The notes: generated by a model from the sequence alone, not told the origin. Shown: positions 1-6,846, numbered from the stretch's first letter. The stretch: DNA of 14,904 bases from Euryarchaeota archaeon UBA552 (GCA_002499585.1 DAMH01000010.1:62217-77120); one strand, 5' to 3'. Numbers and translations: made by a program.

Positions 1-617
1 CGTTCGTTCAAGGTTTCCTGATGTAACTTCCAAGCTCCTATCGGATCAGGATTGTCTACTCTCGATATTGAAAATATTGCCTTTGCAAGTTCGGATATCG
101 CATCAGTCTCGCTTAGATCTGGGAATACTTTCTTTGCCCAGGCTGCCCCGGGGAATGAAACTATGTTCCAGTTGGTAACAAAATTCGTGATTCTCTCCAT
201 CGCGGGTTTGGACGCCATGGACATTGATTTCCCCGCTCTTGCAACCCTGGATGGATCTTGTTCCGAGAGCAGAAGGGGATTCGCTGCCGAAACAGCCAAT
301 CTTGCTGTGTTATTGTCAAATGCATTAGCCATCGCATTGAACATCCAATCCGGGGCTGCATCCAAGCTTTCGTCTGATGCGAATCTGTATCTGTCCAGCG
401 TCAGGATATCATCGGATAGCATCGATGTTACAATCCCTGCACCACGCCTGTAAGCCTCTGCAGATAGTCTCCTAACCAATGGCAATGCTTCTACGGGTGC
501 GGTGATTATGAGATTCTGACCTTTCTGCAAATTCAGTCCGACTTGAATTGATACTTCTGCCAACCGATCCAGCATTTCTGTCTCATATGGAAGGTCCTCG
601 TCCGATGGGGCGGTCAT
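1..617 (-). CDS. Aminopeptidase, M29 (thermophilic metalloprotease) family, partial
   Basis: This is the N-terminal 205 residues of a gene that runs off the low-coordinate edge of the window. I translated it directly, because the frame is open to the edge. It begins MTAPSDEDLP and continues with LDRLAEVSIQVGLNLQKGQ (residues 16-34), then LIITAPVEALPLVRR (36-50), the opening pattern of M29 peptidases such as AmpS and PepS. Residues 156-168 (PGAAWAKKVFPDL) and 190-197 (PDPIGAWK) match further conserved stretches. M29 enzymes are cytoplasmic dinuclear-metal aminopeptidases that remove N-terminal residues from peptides. The metal-binding Glu and His residues sit in the C-terminal half, beyond the window, so catalytic competence cannot be judged. 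The ATG at 615-617 is the only plausible start; no Shine-Dalgarno sequence precedes it. It lies 43 nt downstream of the DUF63 gene and may be co-transcribed with it. Confidence 0.85.
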   Translation of the reverse strand, partial: MTAPSDEDLPYETEMLDRLAEVSIQVGLNLQKGQNLIITAPVEALPLVRRLSAEAYRRGAGIVTSMLSDDILTLDRYRFASDESLDAAPDWMFNAMANAFDNNTARLAVSAANPLLLSEQDPSRVARAGKSMSMASKPAMERITNFVTNWNIVSFPGAAWAKKVFPDLSETDAISELAKAIFSISRVDNPDPIGAWKLHQETLNE

Positions 618-641
618 GTTGCAATGTGCAAGGGGGTATCG

Positions 642-657
642 TTTGAATGTTTGAATG
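642..657. repeat. Two tandem copies of an 8-mer (TTTGAATG)
   Basis: An exact head-to-tail duplication, TTTGAATG TTTGAATG on the plus strand, fills most of the 43-nt gap between the DUF63 stop and the M29 aminopeptidase start. It lies 25-40 nt upstream of that start, where an archaeal BRE/TATA element would sit. It is AT-rich but not a good TATA consensus. It could be a factor-binding site or a chance duplication. Confidence 0.4.
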
Positions 658-660
658 ATT

Positions 661-1950
661 CTAGACGCCCAATGTTAGCCTGAAGACGTTCCGAAGCGCT
701 GGGGCGAAACCCACCACCATCAAGCACAGTGCAATAAGTATCCTAAGGTGCTGTTGTCTGTATTCAAACACAGCCTGTGAGAAAAACCAGCATATCACCC
801 CGGCGATTCCAATTTTTAAGATTGTGAAAGTTATCGAGGTGTCCAATACATCTGTAACCATCGAACTAACGACGTGCTTCTCAGTATATCCGAAATAGTC
901 TATTCCTATCCACGTTGCAATTCCGTCCCCGATTTGACCTCCGACTGGTAGCAACACTGCAGGACTTGCGAGGACGCCGCGTCTCCAAATTTTACTCATA
1001 TCCTGTTTCATTTTAGCTTCGGACTCGAGATATTCGCTTTCAGTGACTCCGGGCGGCAAAATACCCGGAATATAACCCAAATCTGCGGATTTTTGCTCAT
1101 ATTCCTTTCCAATGTTGTAAATCACATAGCACACAAGAGACGGGATTCCAATCACAATGAAAAGGGGCCAGAATGTGAGATCGTCTCCGTTCCCCTGAAC
1201 AGCGTATCCGGACAGTATGGCGAAGAGTACAATCGAACCGCCAACGCCTGAGGAATATACCATCCTATGGATGCTGTCAAATCTTTCAATGTTTGAACCG
1301 GCTAGCCAATATGGGGATGCGACTCCGAACAGCGCTATAATCCACATGACCTCATTGTCAATGACTCGCTCGTTATTTGCGAAGGTGTTCCCGCCGACCA
1401 CACCAGTGCAGTATATCATTGCCTGGGCTCCGACAATCAATGCTGAGAGGTGCCTGAGTGAAACCTCGGCATCGTGTGTATTCTTCTTCGGGCCGACTGA
1501 CACCCTGTGCCCAATGAAACCAGCTACGACGACCCAGAAGGCCGCATGGAAATGTATTCCGGGGCTTACGAACCAAGGAGCTATTGAGTCGCTAAACAAT
1601 CCAGCGTCCTCGACGACCTCCCCAAGCGGGGCCCACAGCACCCATGGCAACAGGGCGATCAACATCGCATCTGATCCATCTACACCAGCAACTCTCAATA
1701 TCCCGGCGAGTGACACTACAAACAAAGCCAAGCCCAATCCGTAGCCAGCAGTGTTTACGTAGTTGTAACCGCTGTCCCCTGAAGTTTCATTTATGATGGA
1801 ATCGATGAAATATCTGAAGATGAAATCCGAAATTGGATTGTTAAAACCTATGAAATGCGAACCAAAACCAAACCCAAAAATCAGCAATATGATGGTGAGG
1901 ATACGAATAGCCCATTTCTCATAGTCGTAGAGGGTCTCAAAGGGATTCAC
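661..1950 (-). CDS. DUF63 family polytopic membrane protein
   Basis: A 429-residue integral membrane protein with about ten or eleven hydrophobic segments (roughly 17-36, 68-88, 94-108, 132-148, 166-186, 200-217, 231-251, 259-279, 328-349, 374-394 and 403-418). Two stretches identify DUF63, an archaeal membrane family of unknown function: GDGIATWIGIDYFGYTEKHV (341-360), with its Asp, Asp-Tyr-Phe-Gly-Tyr and Glu-Lys-His-Val, and the C-terminal GFAPALRNVFRLTLGV (414-429). The family is usually nearer 250-300 residues, so this member is long; part of the extra length is a charged cytoplasmic loop at about 281-326 that separates the C-terminal signature from the rest. The start is GTG (1948-1950) with no Shine-Dalgarno; a TATA-like AATATACA lies 19-26 nt upstream, which suits a leaderless message. 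The gap to the photolyase stop is 41 nt. Function is unknown. Confidence 0.82.
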   Translation of the reverse strand: MNPFETLYDYEKWAIRILTIILLIFGFGFGSHFIGFNNPISDFIFRYFIDSIINETSGDSGYNYVNTAGYGLGLALFVVSLAGILRVAGVDGSDAMLIALLPWVLWAPLGEVVEDAGLFSDSIAPWFVSPGIHFHAAFWVVVAGFIGHRVSVGPKKNTHDAEVSLRHLSALIVGAQAMIYCTGVVGGNTFANNERVIDNEVMWIIALFGVASPYWLAGSNIERFDSIHRMVYSSGVGGSIVLFAILSGYAVQGNGDDLTFWPLFIVIGIPSLVCYVIYNIGKEYEQKSADLGYIPGILPPGVTESEYLESEAKMKQDMSKIWRRGVLASPAVLLPVGGQIGDGIATWIGIDYFGYTEKHVVSSMVTDVLDTSITFTILKIGIAGVICWFFSQAVFEYRQQHLRILIALCLMVVGFAPALRNVFRLTLGV

Positions 1951-1968
1951 GTACTACCGAAGTGGCAG

Positions 1969-1976
1969 TGTATATT
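1969..1976 (-). promoter_or_regulatory. Possible TATA box for the DUF63 gene
   Basis: On the minus strand the sequence AATATACA lies 19-26 nt upstream of the GTG start of the DUF63 gene, about the distance expected for a leaderless archaeal transcript. The gene has no Shine-Dalgarno. The upstream BRE is not convincing, and AT-rich octamers are common, so this is only a candidate. Confidence 0.3.
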
Positions 1977-1991
1977 GAGTTAATCGGAAAA

Positions 1992-3527
1992 TCAGAACAA
2001 CTTAGTTTGAATGGAGCGATGTTCCTGGCTTTTGTGAGTTCTCCTACTGGATTTTTTTCTACTTCCGTGTTTCTGGTAGACTAGCCTGCTTGTTGTCTTT
2101 GCATCGGGATTTCTCCTTGCAGAATACGCTCGCCTGACACCTTCTTTCCTTGCGCTTGCTTCATCTGTACACGGCATGGGGTAGTCTTTTCCGATCAGGC
2201 ATGAAGCTGAGGCCTGTATTTCCTCGGGCATCTTCCATGGCTCATGGATGTATTTGGAAGGGACATTTCTCAATTCCGGAATCCACTTTTTTATGAAGTA
2301 GCCCTCTTTATCATGATCTTTTCCCTGTTTCAGTATTGAGTATGCTCTGACTGTATTTATGCCGGTGGTTCCTGACTGCATTCCAACTTGGGACCAGTGT
2401 ATTCCTGGCTCATAATCCATGAAGAGCCTTGCCAAATGGAGTCCTGTCTTTCTCCATGGCAGCCATAATGTGTATGAGGCAACAGACATTATCATTGCTC
2501 TCATGCGGAAATTTATCCATCCTGTCGAGGTCAGTTGCCTCATGCATGCGTCAAAGAAAGGCCACCCAGTATTGCCTGTGGCCCAGGCATTGTACAGTTT
2601 TTGATCAAACTCTCTGACCATCAAGGAGTCCAAATCATGATTCATCGCTCTGATATCCAAAGTAGGCTCCTGCTCTAATTTTTGGATAAAATGACAATGC
2701 CACGCCAACCTACTCTGAAAAGAAGAAAGACTTTTTTTCCAATTCGACTTGCTATCCGGATCCAACCCCTCGTTCTTCAGTTGCCTCTGTCTCTCACTGA
2801 CCATCTGAACAGCTCGTCCTATTGAAATACAACCTGCACTAAAGTAAGGGGAAAGGCGGGAGCAATGATTTGTTGCCAATGCGGGTGCCGACATTCTCCA
2901 ACGATACAATTCTCCACGTTCTTTCAGGAAGGAATCGATTGTGCTCATTGCAGCATCTTCCCCAGGAACAGGTCGGTGTTTTAGTGGTCTTGGGTTCAAT
3001 TTCACAGAAGTGAGGTCAGGATTTTCTTTCGCGGGTATAACAGTCAGATTATGTGGAATTTCTATTAAAGGCTCTGACATTCTAGCGTCCCTGCTTGCCT
3101 TCCAATTATCTCTACTTTCCAAACCCCTGACGACTCCGTTGGAGGGGAACTCGATCCACTGTATTTCCTGTTGTTCGCACCATTCTTTGACAAGCATGTC
3201 TCTTTGATAAGACCATGATGTCCCTGTTTCCTCGTGAGAGAATATCCTGTTGATACCGTGTGTCCGATCTAATTTTCCAAGGATCTCGATGGCATTTGAG
3301 TGGATGATATGGAGAGATCCGCCGATTAGTCTGAGGTTCTTGTCGAGCGCGAGCGCGCAATCAATCTCCCATTCGATGTGTATGTCATCAGTATCTGGTT
3401 GACTTTTCCTCTCTGGCTCAACGAGATACATCAAGAACAGTGGGTTTTTGGATTGGGACGCGACTTGAAGTGGCTTGTGGTCTCTGAGCCTTAAGTCTCT
3501 TTTGAACCAAACAACTTCAATGGGCAT
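1992..3527 (-). CDS. phr: Photolyase/cryptochrome-family flavoprotein, likely DNA photolyase
   Basis: A 511-residue member of the photolyase/cryptochrome family, which uses FAD and blue or near-UV light to split pyrimidine dimers (photolyases) or to signal (cryptochromes). The N-terminal Rossmann-like antenna domain starts VVWFKRDLRLRDH (5-17). The FAD-binding helical domain includes RLSPYFSAGCIS (224-235), TGNTGWPFFDACMRQL (317-332), TGWINFRMRAM (335-345) and IHWSQ (376-380) with GTTGINTVR (386-394). The last differs from the classical GWQW...TGTD segment and resembles a subclade seen in marine bacteria, whose exact substrate I cannot assign. Trp358 and Trp377 may stand for the middle and inner members of the electron-transfer Trp chain; an outer Trp is not evident. 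The C-terminus is strongly basic, contains KHGSRKKSSRR (486-496) and ends QTKLF. No Shine-Dalgarno precedes the ATG; the gap from the KH gene is 57 nt. Confidence 0.9.
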   Translation of the reverse strand: MPIEVVWFKRDLRLRDHKPLQVASQSKNPLFLMYLVEPERKSQPDTDDIHIEWEIDCALALDKNLRLIGGSLHIIHSNAIEILGKLDRTHGINRIFSHEETGTSWSYQRDMLVKEWCEQQEIQWIEFPSNGVVRGLESRDNWKASRDARMSEPLIEIPHNLTVIPAKENPDLTSVKLNPRPLKHRPVPGEDAAMSTIDSFLKERGELYRWRMSAPALATNHCSRLSPYFSAGCISIGRAVQMVSERQRQLKNEGLDPDSKSNWKKSLSSFQSRLAWHCHFIQKLEQEPTLDIRAMNHDLDSLMVREFDQKLYNAWATGNTGWPFFDACMRQLTSTGWINFRMRAMIMSVASYTLWLPWRKTGLHLARLFMDYEPGIHWSQVGMQSGTTGINTVRAYSILKQGKDHDKEGYFIKKWIPELRNVPSKYIHEPWKMPEEIQASASCLIGKDYPMPCTDEASARKEGVRRAYSARRNPDAKTTSRLVYQKHGSRKKSSRRTHKSQEHRSIQTKLF

Positions 3528-3584
3528 TGTAACAAAGAGCTACTGGATATCCTATGAATGTCCGTTTCTTCGGTTCTATCTGAT

Positions 3585-4316
3585 TCACTCTTCGGAATAG
3601 TTGATTGACTCATCAGATTCTAGATCTTCAATACCGTTGGTGTCCCCGTAAACAGATTCTTCCATTGAGGTTTTCCGTCCTTGTCTATTTCTTTCCTTTC
3701 TGATTGCTGAGATTCCAGGGACCAGTTCCTCGAACTCAGACCTAGATTCTCCTTCTTCTTTAATTTGGTAGCTCCCAAGGCTCCTGTCCTCTATTCTCTT
3801 CCTACGGACATCCCTCTCCATTCCTCTGATTACGGTGCTGTGCTCAGCTCCGTCCAACAACCCCTCGATGGCAGTGCAGGCTGTCATTAGGCCAAGTTCG
3901 TCTCCGATGACAACAACTGTAGAACCGTGTATGGCGATTTCTGTTCCGGTTGACCTTTCTATCAGAGACCGTATTCTTCCATCTCTACCAATCAACCGAC
4001 TACGCATCCTTCTGGTGTGATTTCCTTTTCTTCCTACCCACTCCCTGATATCGTAAATTCGCAGGAAGGTGTCATCACCAATCAGGCGCAGAGCCCTGTT
4101 CGGTGCGAGACCTCTCCCAATGGCCCGTATGATGTCCGGTAGTTTTATTCTGACCACGGGATCAACACTATCTGGCCACTTGACGGAGACTTCACCAGAC
4201 TCAGAATCTATGTGCAATTTGACTCCAGAGGCTTCCTCTATCGATTTTCGAGTTTCACCTCCCTTCCCAATCAACACCGCGATTCTTTCCTTGGGTATTC
4301 GAGTCAGCATTTCCAT
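3585..4316 (-). CDS. dim2: KH-domain ribosome-assembly protein, archaeal Dim2 (Pno1/Krr1-like)
   Basis: A 243-residue RNA-binding protein with two KH domains. KH1 (about 1-70) has the GxxG loop GKGG at 17-20, followed by ETRKSIEEASG. KH2 (about 80-160) has GRDG at 110-113 with IRSLIERSTGTEIAIHG, then the family's closing helix HSTVIRGMERDVRRKR (159-174). This architecture matches archaeal Dim2, the homologue of eukaryotic Pno1/Dim2, which binds near the 3' end of small-subunit rRNA and works with the Nob1 nuclease in 30S maturation. Residues after about 181 form a charged, low-complexity, Glu/Asp-rich tail. The ATG at 4314-4316 is preceded by GAGGG about 6 nt upstream; a second Met two codons in is possible. 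It follows the RIO1 gene by 25 nt, the usual partnership in archaea. Confidence 0.9.
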   Translation of the reverse strand: MEMLTRIPKERIAVLIGKGGETRKSIEEASGVKLHIDSESGEVSVKWPDSVDPVVRIKLPDIIRAIGRGLAPNRALRLIGDDTFLRIYDIREWVGRKGNHTRRMRSRLIGRDGRIRSLIERSTGTEIAIHGSTVVVIGDELGLMTACTAIEGLLDGAEHSTVIRGMERDVRRKRIEDRSLGSYQIKEEGESRSEFEELVPGISAIRKERNRQGRKTSMEESVYGDTNGIEDLESDESINYSEE

Positions 4317-4341
4317 AATTTTCCCTCGATATCGACCTTAT

Positions 4342-5217
4342 TCAATCCGATCCAGAAAGGGGCTCCAAATTGGGAGCTGGATCATCTATGACTCTCAACA
4401 GTGAATCTTCGAGGTTCACATTCATTCCGGATCTGTTTGCCCAGTCGACGATTCTTGTCACATCCCTCACCAGGAATTCACGGGCAGAGGGGTGTTGTTC
4501 GACAACTGCCTGCCCGACGTCTATAATCCAAGGCTGGCCTCGGTGATAGAGTACATTGAACTCGCTAAAGTCAGAGTGGACAAGTGTTGCGTTCTGCCAC
4601 AACACTGAGATGTACATGATCAACTGGTCAAAAACTTCCTCAGGATCAGGGACATGAATGTCTCGAATCCTAGGAGCAGGTTCGTTGTAATCGCCTATCA
4701 GATCCATGATCAAAACGTTCTTGTTGTTCGCTCTTGGCATTGGTGCTGGTATTCCATATCTTCTACACCTTCTGAGATTTCTGACCTCTTTTCTGACCCA
4801 GATGTTCACTAATTCTCTGTGACGCCGCTTCAATCCCCCGAACCTCGGGTCACCATCGATGTACTTAGTGAGTGATTTGAACACAGCATTGGTAGTGTGG
4901 AAGATCTTGACCGCCGCGGGGCCGTTTGGTGTGGTAGCGTGGAAGACATGTGCCTCCTTCCCTCTGGCAATGGGGAAATCCAGCGTCTCAATCTCACCCG
5001 CATGCATCAGTTTGTGAATTGCGAGAAGCGTGCTTTGATCGAATACGCTATCAAACACTCTTCTGTCTGACCACTCAAACTCTCCCTTGCCCAATACACC
5101 TGATATTCCATCTTCGATATCCTTGAACAGCCGCTTGTATTTTGGCTCGTCCATCCAGTTGTGATCGGGCGTTTGATGCCCTGGGGATGTGTTGCTGTCT
5201 TCCCAATCCTTATCCAT
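4342..5217 (-). CDS. rio1: RIO1-family serine kinase/ATPase
   Basis: A 291-residue RIO-type atypical kinase. The nucleotide-binding loop ARGKEAHVFHA (84-94) matches the RIO1 pattern STGKEA-V-HA, and Lys104 in AAVKIFHT is the expected ATP-contacting Lys. The catalytic loop LVHSDFSEFNVLY (212-224) supplies Asp216 and Asn221, and IIDVGQAV (231-238) supplies the metal-binding Asp233. The insertion between Lys104 and about residue 150 contains YIDGDPRF (119-126), typical of RIO1 rather than RIO2, and no RIO2 winged-helix domain is present at the N-terminus. RIO1 acts late in small ribosomal subunit assembly as an ATPase switch. It sits 5 nt after the membrane-protein gene and 25 nt before the KH gene, which fits a ribosome-maturation operon. 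Family length is normal. Confidence 0.95.
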   Translation of the reverse strand: MDKDWEDSNTSPGHQTPDHNWMDEPKYKRLFKDIEDGISGVLGKGEFEWSDRRVFDSVFDQSTLLAIHKLMHAGEIETLDFPIARGKEAHVFHATTPNGPAAVKIFHTTNAVFKSLTKYIDGDPRFGGLKRRHRELVNIWVRKEVRNLRRCRRYGIPAPMPRANNKNVLIMDLIGDYNEPAPRIRDIHVPDPEEVFDQLIMYISVLWQNATLVHSDFSEFNVLYHRGQPWIIDVGQAVVEQHPSAREFLVRDVTRIVDWANRSGMNVNLEDSLLRVIDDPAPNLEPLSGSD

Positions 5218-5222
5218 GCCCG

Positions 5223-6071
5223 CTACACCCCCATCTCGCCAGCGTCAAGCTTTCTCCACGTCCACAAACCTGCGGGTATAGTGTATAAAAGTACAGAAAT
5301 CAGCCATGTTAGAATAGATCCAACCCAAGGGCCGTATATGGGGAAGATCACGATTGAAATCAATGCGTAGATCGAAACAGAAGCAGAGCCTAACATCATC
5401 GGACCGGCAGCGCCGACAGGAACATGGGGTCCCTGAGACAACCAAAGAGATACCATTGTCGTTAGGAAGATCGCCGGAAATACTGAGATTATCCCGGATA
5501 CAAAGGGCAAATTCAAGCTTGCAATCCAGACTGATGCCCCGATAGCCACAGCAGCAGCAAGGCCTCTAAAAAGCAGTACAATGATGCCGACTGAATTCTT
5601 TCCCGATGGTGCTGGTGGGTTCGTCTTGACGGCCCAGAGGCCTAGTAAAACCGATGCTATGGTGGTTAGAAGAGCTATTGAAACCGGTTTTATTGATTCG
5701 GAAGACTGCTCCACAATCAGGGCTGAGGATCCAGCAGTAACGACCCAAAGTGAAACTGATATTGCAGTGATGGCGGGTAAAATGAAACTCTCGTCAAGGA
5801 AATGGCTCAAAAAGCCAGGTGAAACTCTCCAGACTCCCAGGAATAGAAGGTTGAGTAGCATTCCTATCGGGACCATTGACATTGCCGAGGAAAATGACGA
5901 GGCGTCCAGAACCTCACTCCATATTCCCACGCTCGCAGGAACTATGGTGGTCGGTAGAGTTACTATGCCTCCGAGGGCTCCGCCGATTCTCTCGAGTAGG
6001 ACTGTTGAGAGGATTGCTACTATGCCTGCAAATAACGCAGCGAAAAATACGCTTACTGGGTCAGGTGACAT
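5223..6071 (-). CDS. Unrecognised polytopic membrane protein with internal duplication
   Basis: I do not recognise this 282-residue protein. It has about nine or ten hydrophobic segments (roughly 7-25, 33-51, 65-80, 98-119, 129-147, 161-184, 190-210, 222-244 and 250-270), short loops and no obvious signal peptide or soluble domain. The two halves look related: residues 30-51 and 189-210 align without gaps, sharing Gly34/Gly193, Ile36/Ile195, Pro40/Pro199 and Trp51/Trp210 within a Gly-rich helix ending in a Pro. Both copies are followed by a short polar link and another long hydrophobic helix. This suggests a small-transporter-like fold made by duplication, loosely like GlpM/DUF3147-type proteins, but that is inference. 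The gene is inserted between aIF1A (7 nt) and RIO1 (5 nt), so it is surely co-transcribed with them. It starts at ATG 6069-6071. Confidence 0.75.
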   Translation of the reverse strand: MSPDPVSVFFAALFAGIVAILSTVLLERIGGALGGIVTLPTTIVPASVGIWSEVLDASSFSSAMSMVPIGMLLNLLFLGVWRVSPGFLSHFLDESFILPAITAISVSLWVVTAGSSALIVEQSSESIKPVSIALLTTIASVLLGLWAVKTNPPAPSGKNSVGIIVLLFRGLAAAVAIGASVWIASLNLPFVSGIISVFPAIFLTTMVSLWLSQGPHVPVGAAGPMMLGSASVSIYALISIVIFPIYGPWVGSILTWLISVLLYTIPAGLWTWRKLDAGEMGV

Positions 6072-6078
6072 ATGGAAA

Positions 6079-6624
6079 TCAACCGAAGAAAGAGTCTATG
6101 TCGTCCTCATCTCTTGTGGATTGAGTGCTTGGGGCGCTTGGTTTGGTTACCTCTTGGTGCTGTTCCTCTGGTTCTTCTGCTACATCGGATTTCGTTCTTT
6201 CTTCGGTTGGTTGATCGTCATAACCCATATCACCTTCATCCATTGCAGTGATGTCGTCGTCAGAGTAACCAAACAGGTCCACGATTTCGGGGAGAACCCC
6301 TTTCCTCGATAGGTAGATCGATTGGGTTTTGGTATACCTGCTCCTGACATCCGCTTTGGAGTCCTGGAAATCCCACGGCTGAACTACAATGAGATCGCCT
6401 TCTCTTACCCACTGTCGGCGCCTCATCTTACCTGGTATTCGTGCGATTCTTGAATCTCCATCTTCGCAAACAGCCGAAACTCTTCTTCCTCCCAGTATTT
6501 GATCGGCTATTGCAAACATTTCGTTGATTTTCCGGTTTGGCAGTGGCACCCGTATTTTATCGCTGGCTCCGGATTCCAAGCGGGCTAATAGTTCAGAGTC
6601 TACCCGCTCGGTGCGACGTGCCAT
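6079..6624 (-). CDS. eif1A: Translation initiation factor aIF1A with extended acidic tail
   Basis: A 181-residue IF1/eIF1A-family factor, which binds the A site of the small ribosomal subunit during initiation. The OB-fold core covers about 24-108 and carries family blocks such as ARIPGKMRRRQWVREGDLIV (61-80), VQPWDFQDSKADVRSRYTKTQ in outline (81-101) and LSRKGVLPE (105-113). Archaeal aIF1A is normally about 95-115 residues; here roughly 60 further residues form a disordered, acidic tail (from about 120) that ends DEDDIDSFFG. Eukaryotic eIF1A also has an acidic tail, ending DIDDI, which contacts eIF5B. The gene leads a tight operon with the membrane protein, RIO1 and Dim2. The ATG at 6622-6624 gives the expected N-terminus; no Shine-Dalgarno is visible, so the message may be leaderless. 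Confidence 0.95.
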   Translation of the reverse strand: MARRTERVDSELLARLESGASDKIRVPLPNRKINEMFAIADQILGGRRVSAVCEDGDSRIARIPGKMRRRQWVREGDLIVVQPWDFQDSKADVRSRYTKTQSIYLSRKGVLPEIVDLFGYSDDDITAMDEGDMGYDDQPTEERTKSDVAEEPEEQHQEVTKPSAPSTQSTRDEDDIDSFFG

Positions 6625-6696
6625 GGTCCATCGTGTATGGTTTCATATGTGAAGGTAACAGTTTGAAATCGTCTTTGTGATCGTCAAGTGAGTGCT

Positions 6697-6724
6697 CTGA
6701 AATTCTATTTCTCTGCAATTTCAG
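6697..6724. repeat. Perfect 8-bp inverted repeat with 12-nt spacer
   Basis: The arms CTGAAATT (6697-6704) and AATTTCAG (6717-6724) are exact reverse complements. The repeat lies 73-100 nt upstream of the aIF1A start. No T-run follows on the minus strand, so it does not look like a terminator. It could be an operator for a dimeric regulator or a hairpin in an aIF1A leader. Confidence 0.45.
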
Positions 6725-6833
6725 TCTGTTTACTCCGCTCTGTTTTGATGTTTTCTTGGTGAAGCCGGATGAGTTGGAATATCACAATTCTCGCTTGCCA
6801 TATCCGTGATTGGCATCATGAAGCGTATTTTCA

Positions 6834-6845
6834 GCCCAAGTGGGC
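6834..6845. repeat. Small palindrome immediately after hemH
   Basis: GCCCA and TGGGC arms (6834-6838 and 6841-6845) flank a 2-nt centre, starting one base beyond the hemH stop codon. It could form a 4-bp stem with a 4-nt loop at the 3' end of the hemH transcript. The following bases are A-rich rather than T-rich, so terminator function is unsupported. Confidence 0.3.
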
Positions 6846-6846
6846 A

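Larger units (their letters stand above)
6625..6846. other. Intergenic region upstream of aIF1A
   Basis: This 222-nt non-coding stretch between hemH and aIF1A should contain the aIF1A operon promoter, but I see no clear TATA box. The best AT-rich spot near the start (6643-6649) is weak. It contains an 8-bp inverted repeat (6697-6724), a 5-bp one (6796-6800 with 6811-6815) and a small palindrome just after the hemH stop (6834-6845). A 29-codon ORF at 6730-6819 is probably chance. No tRNA-like fold is apparent. Confidence 0.6.

Noticed and set aside
52..453. A 133-codon plus-strand ORF at the left edge
   Set aside because: The minus strand there encodes a convincing M29 aminopeptidase N-terminus; the plus ORF is its shadow.
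1217..1744. A 175-codon plus-strand ORF
   Set aside because: It lies antisense inside the DUF63 gene, whose translation has clear family signatures. The antisense product is Thr/Pro/Ser-rich and has no recognisable domain.
5581..6312. A 243-codon plus-strand ORF
   Set aside because: It runs antisense across the membrane-protein and aIF1A genes. Its hydrophobic end is the complement of the acidic aIF1A tail codons, and there is no motif.
6730..6819. A 29-codon minus-strand ORF between hemH and aIF1A
   Set aside because: It is short, has no Shine-Dalgarno, a polar composition without motif, and no overlap with a neighbouring gene. Chance is the simplest explanation.
6834..6845. Rho-independent terminator after hemH
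   Set aside because: The palindrome is very short and is followed by A-rich, not T-rich, sequence on the transcribed sense strand.
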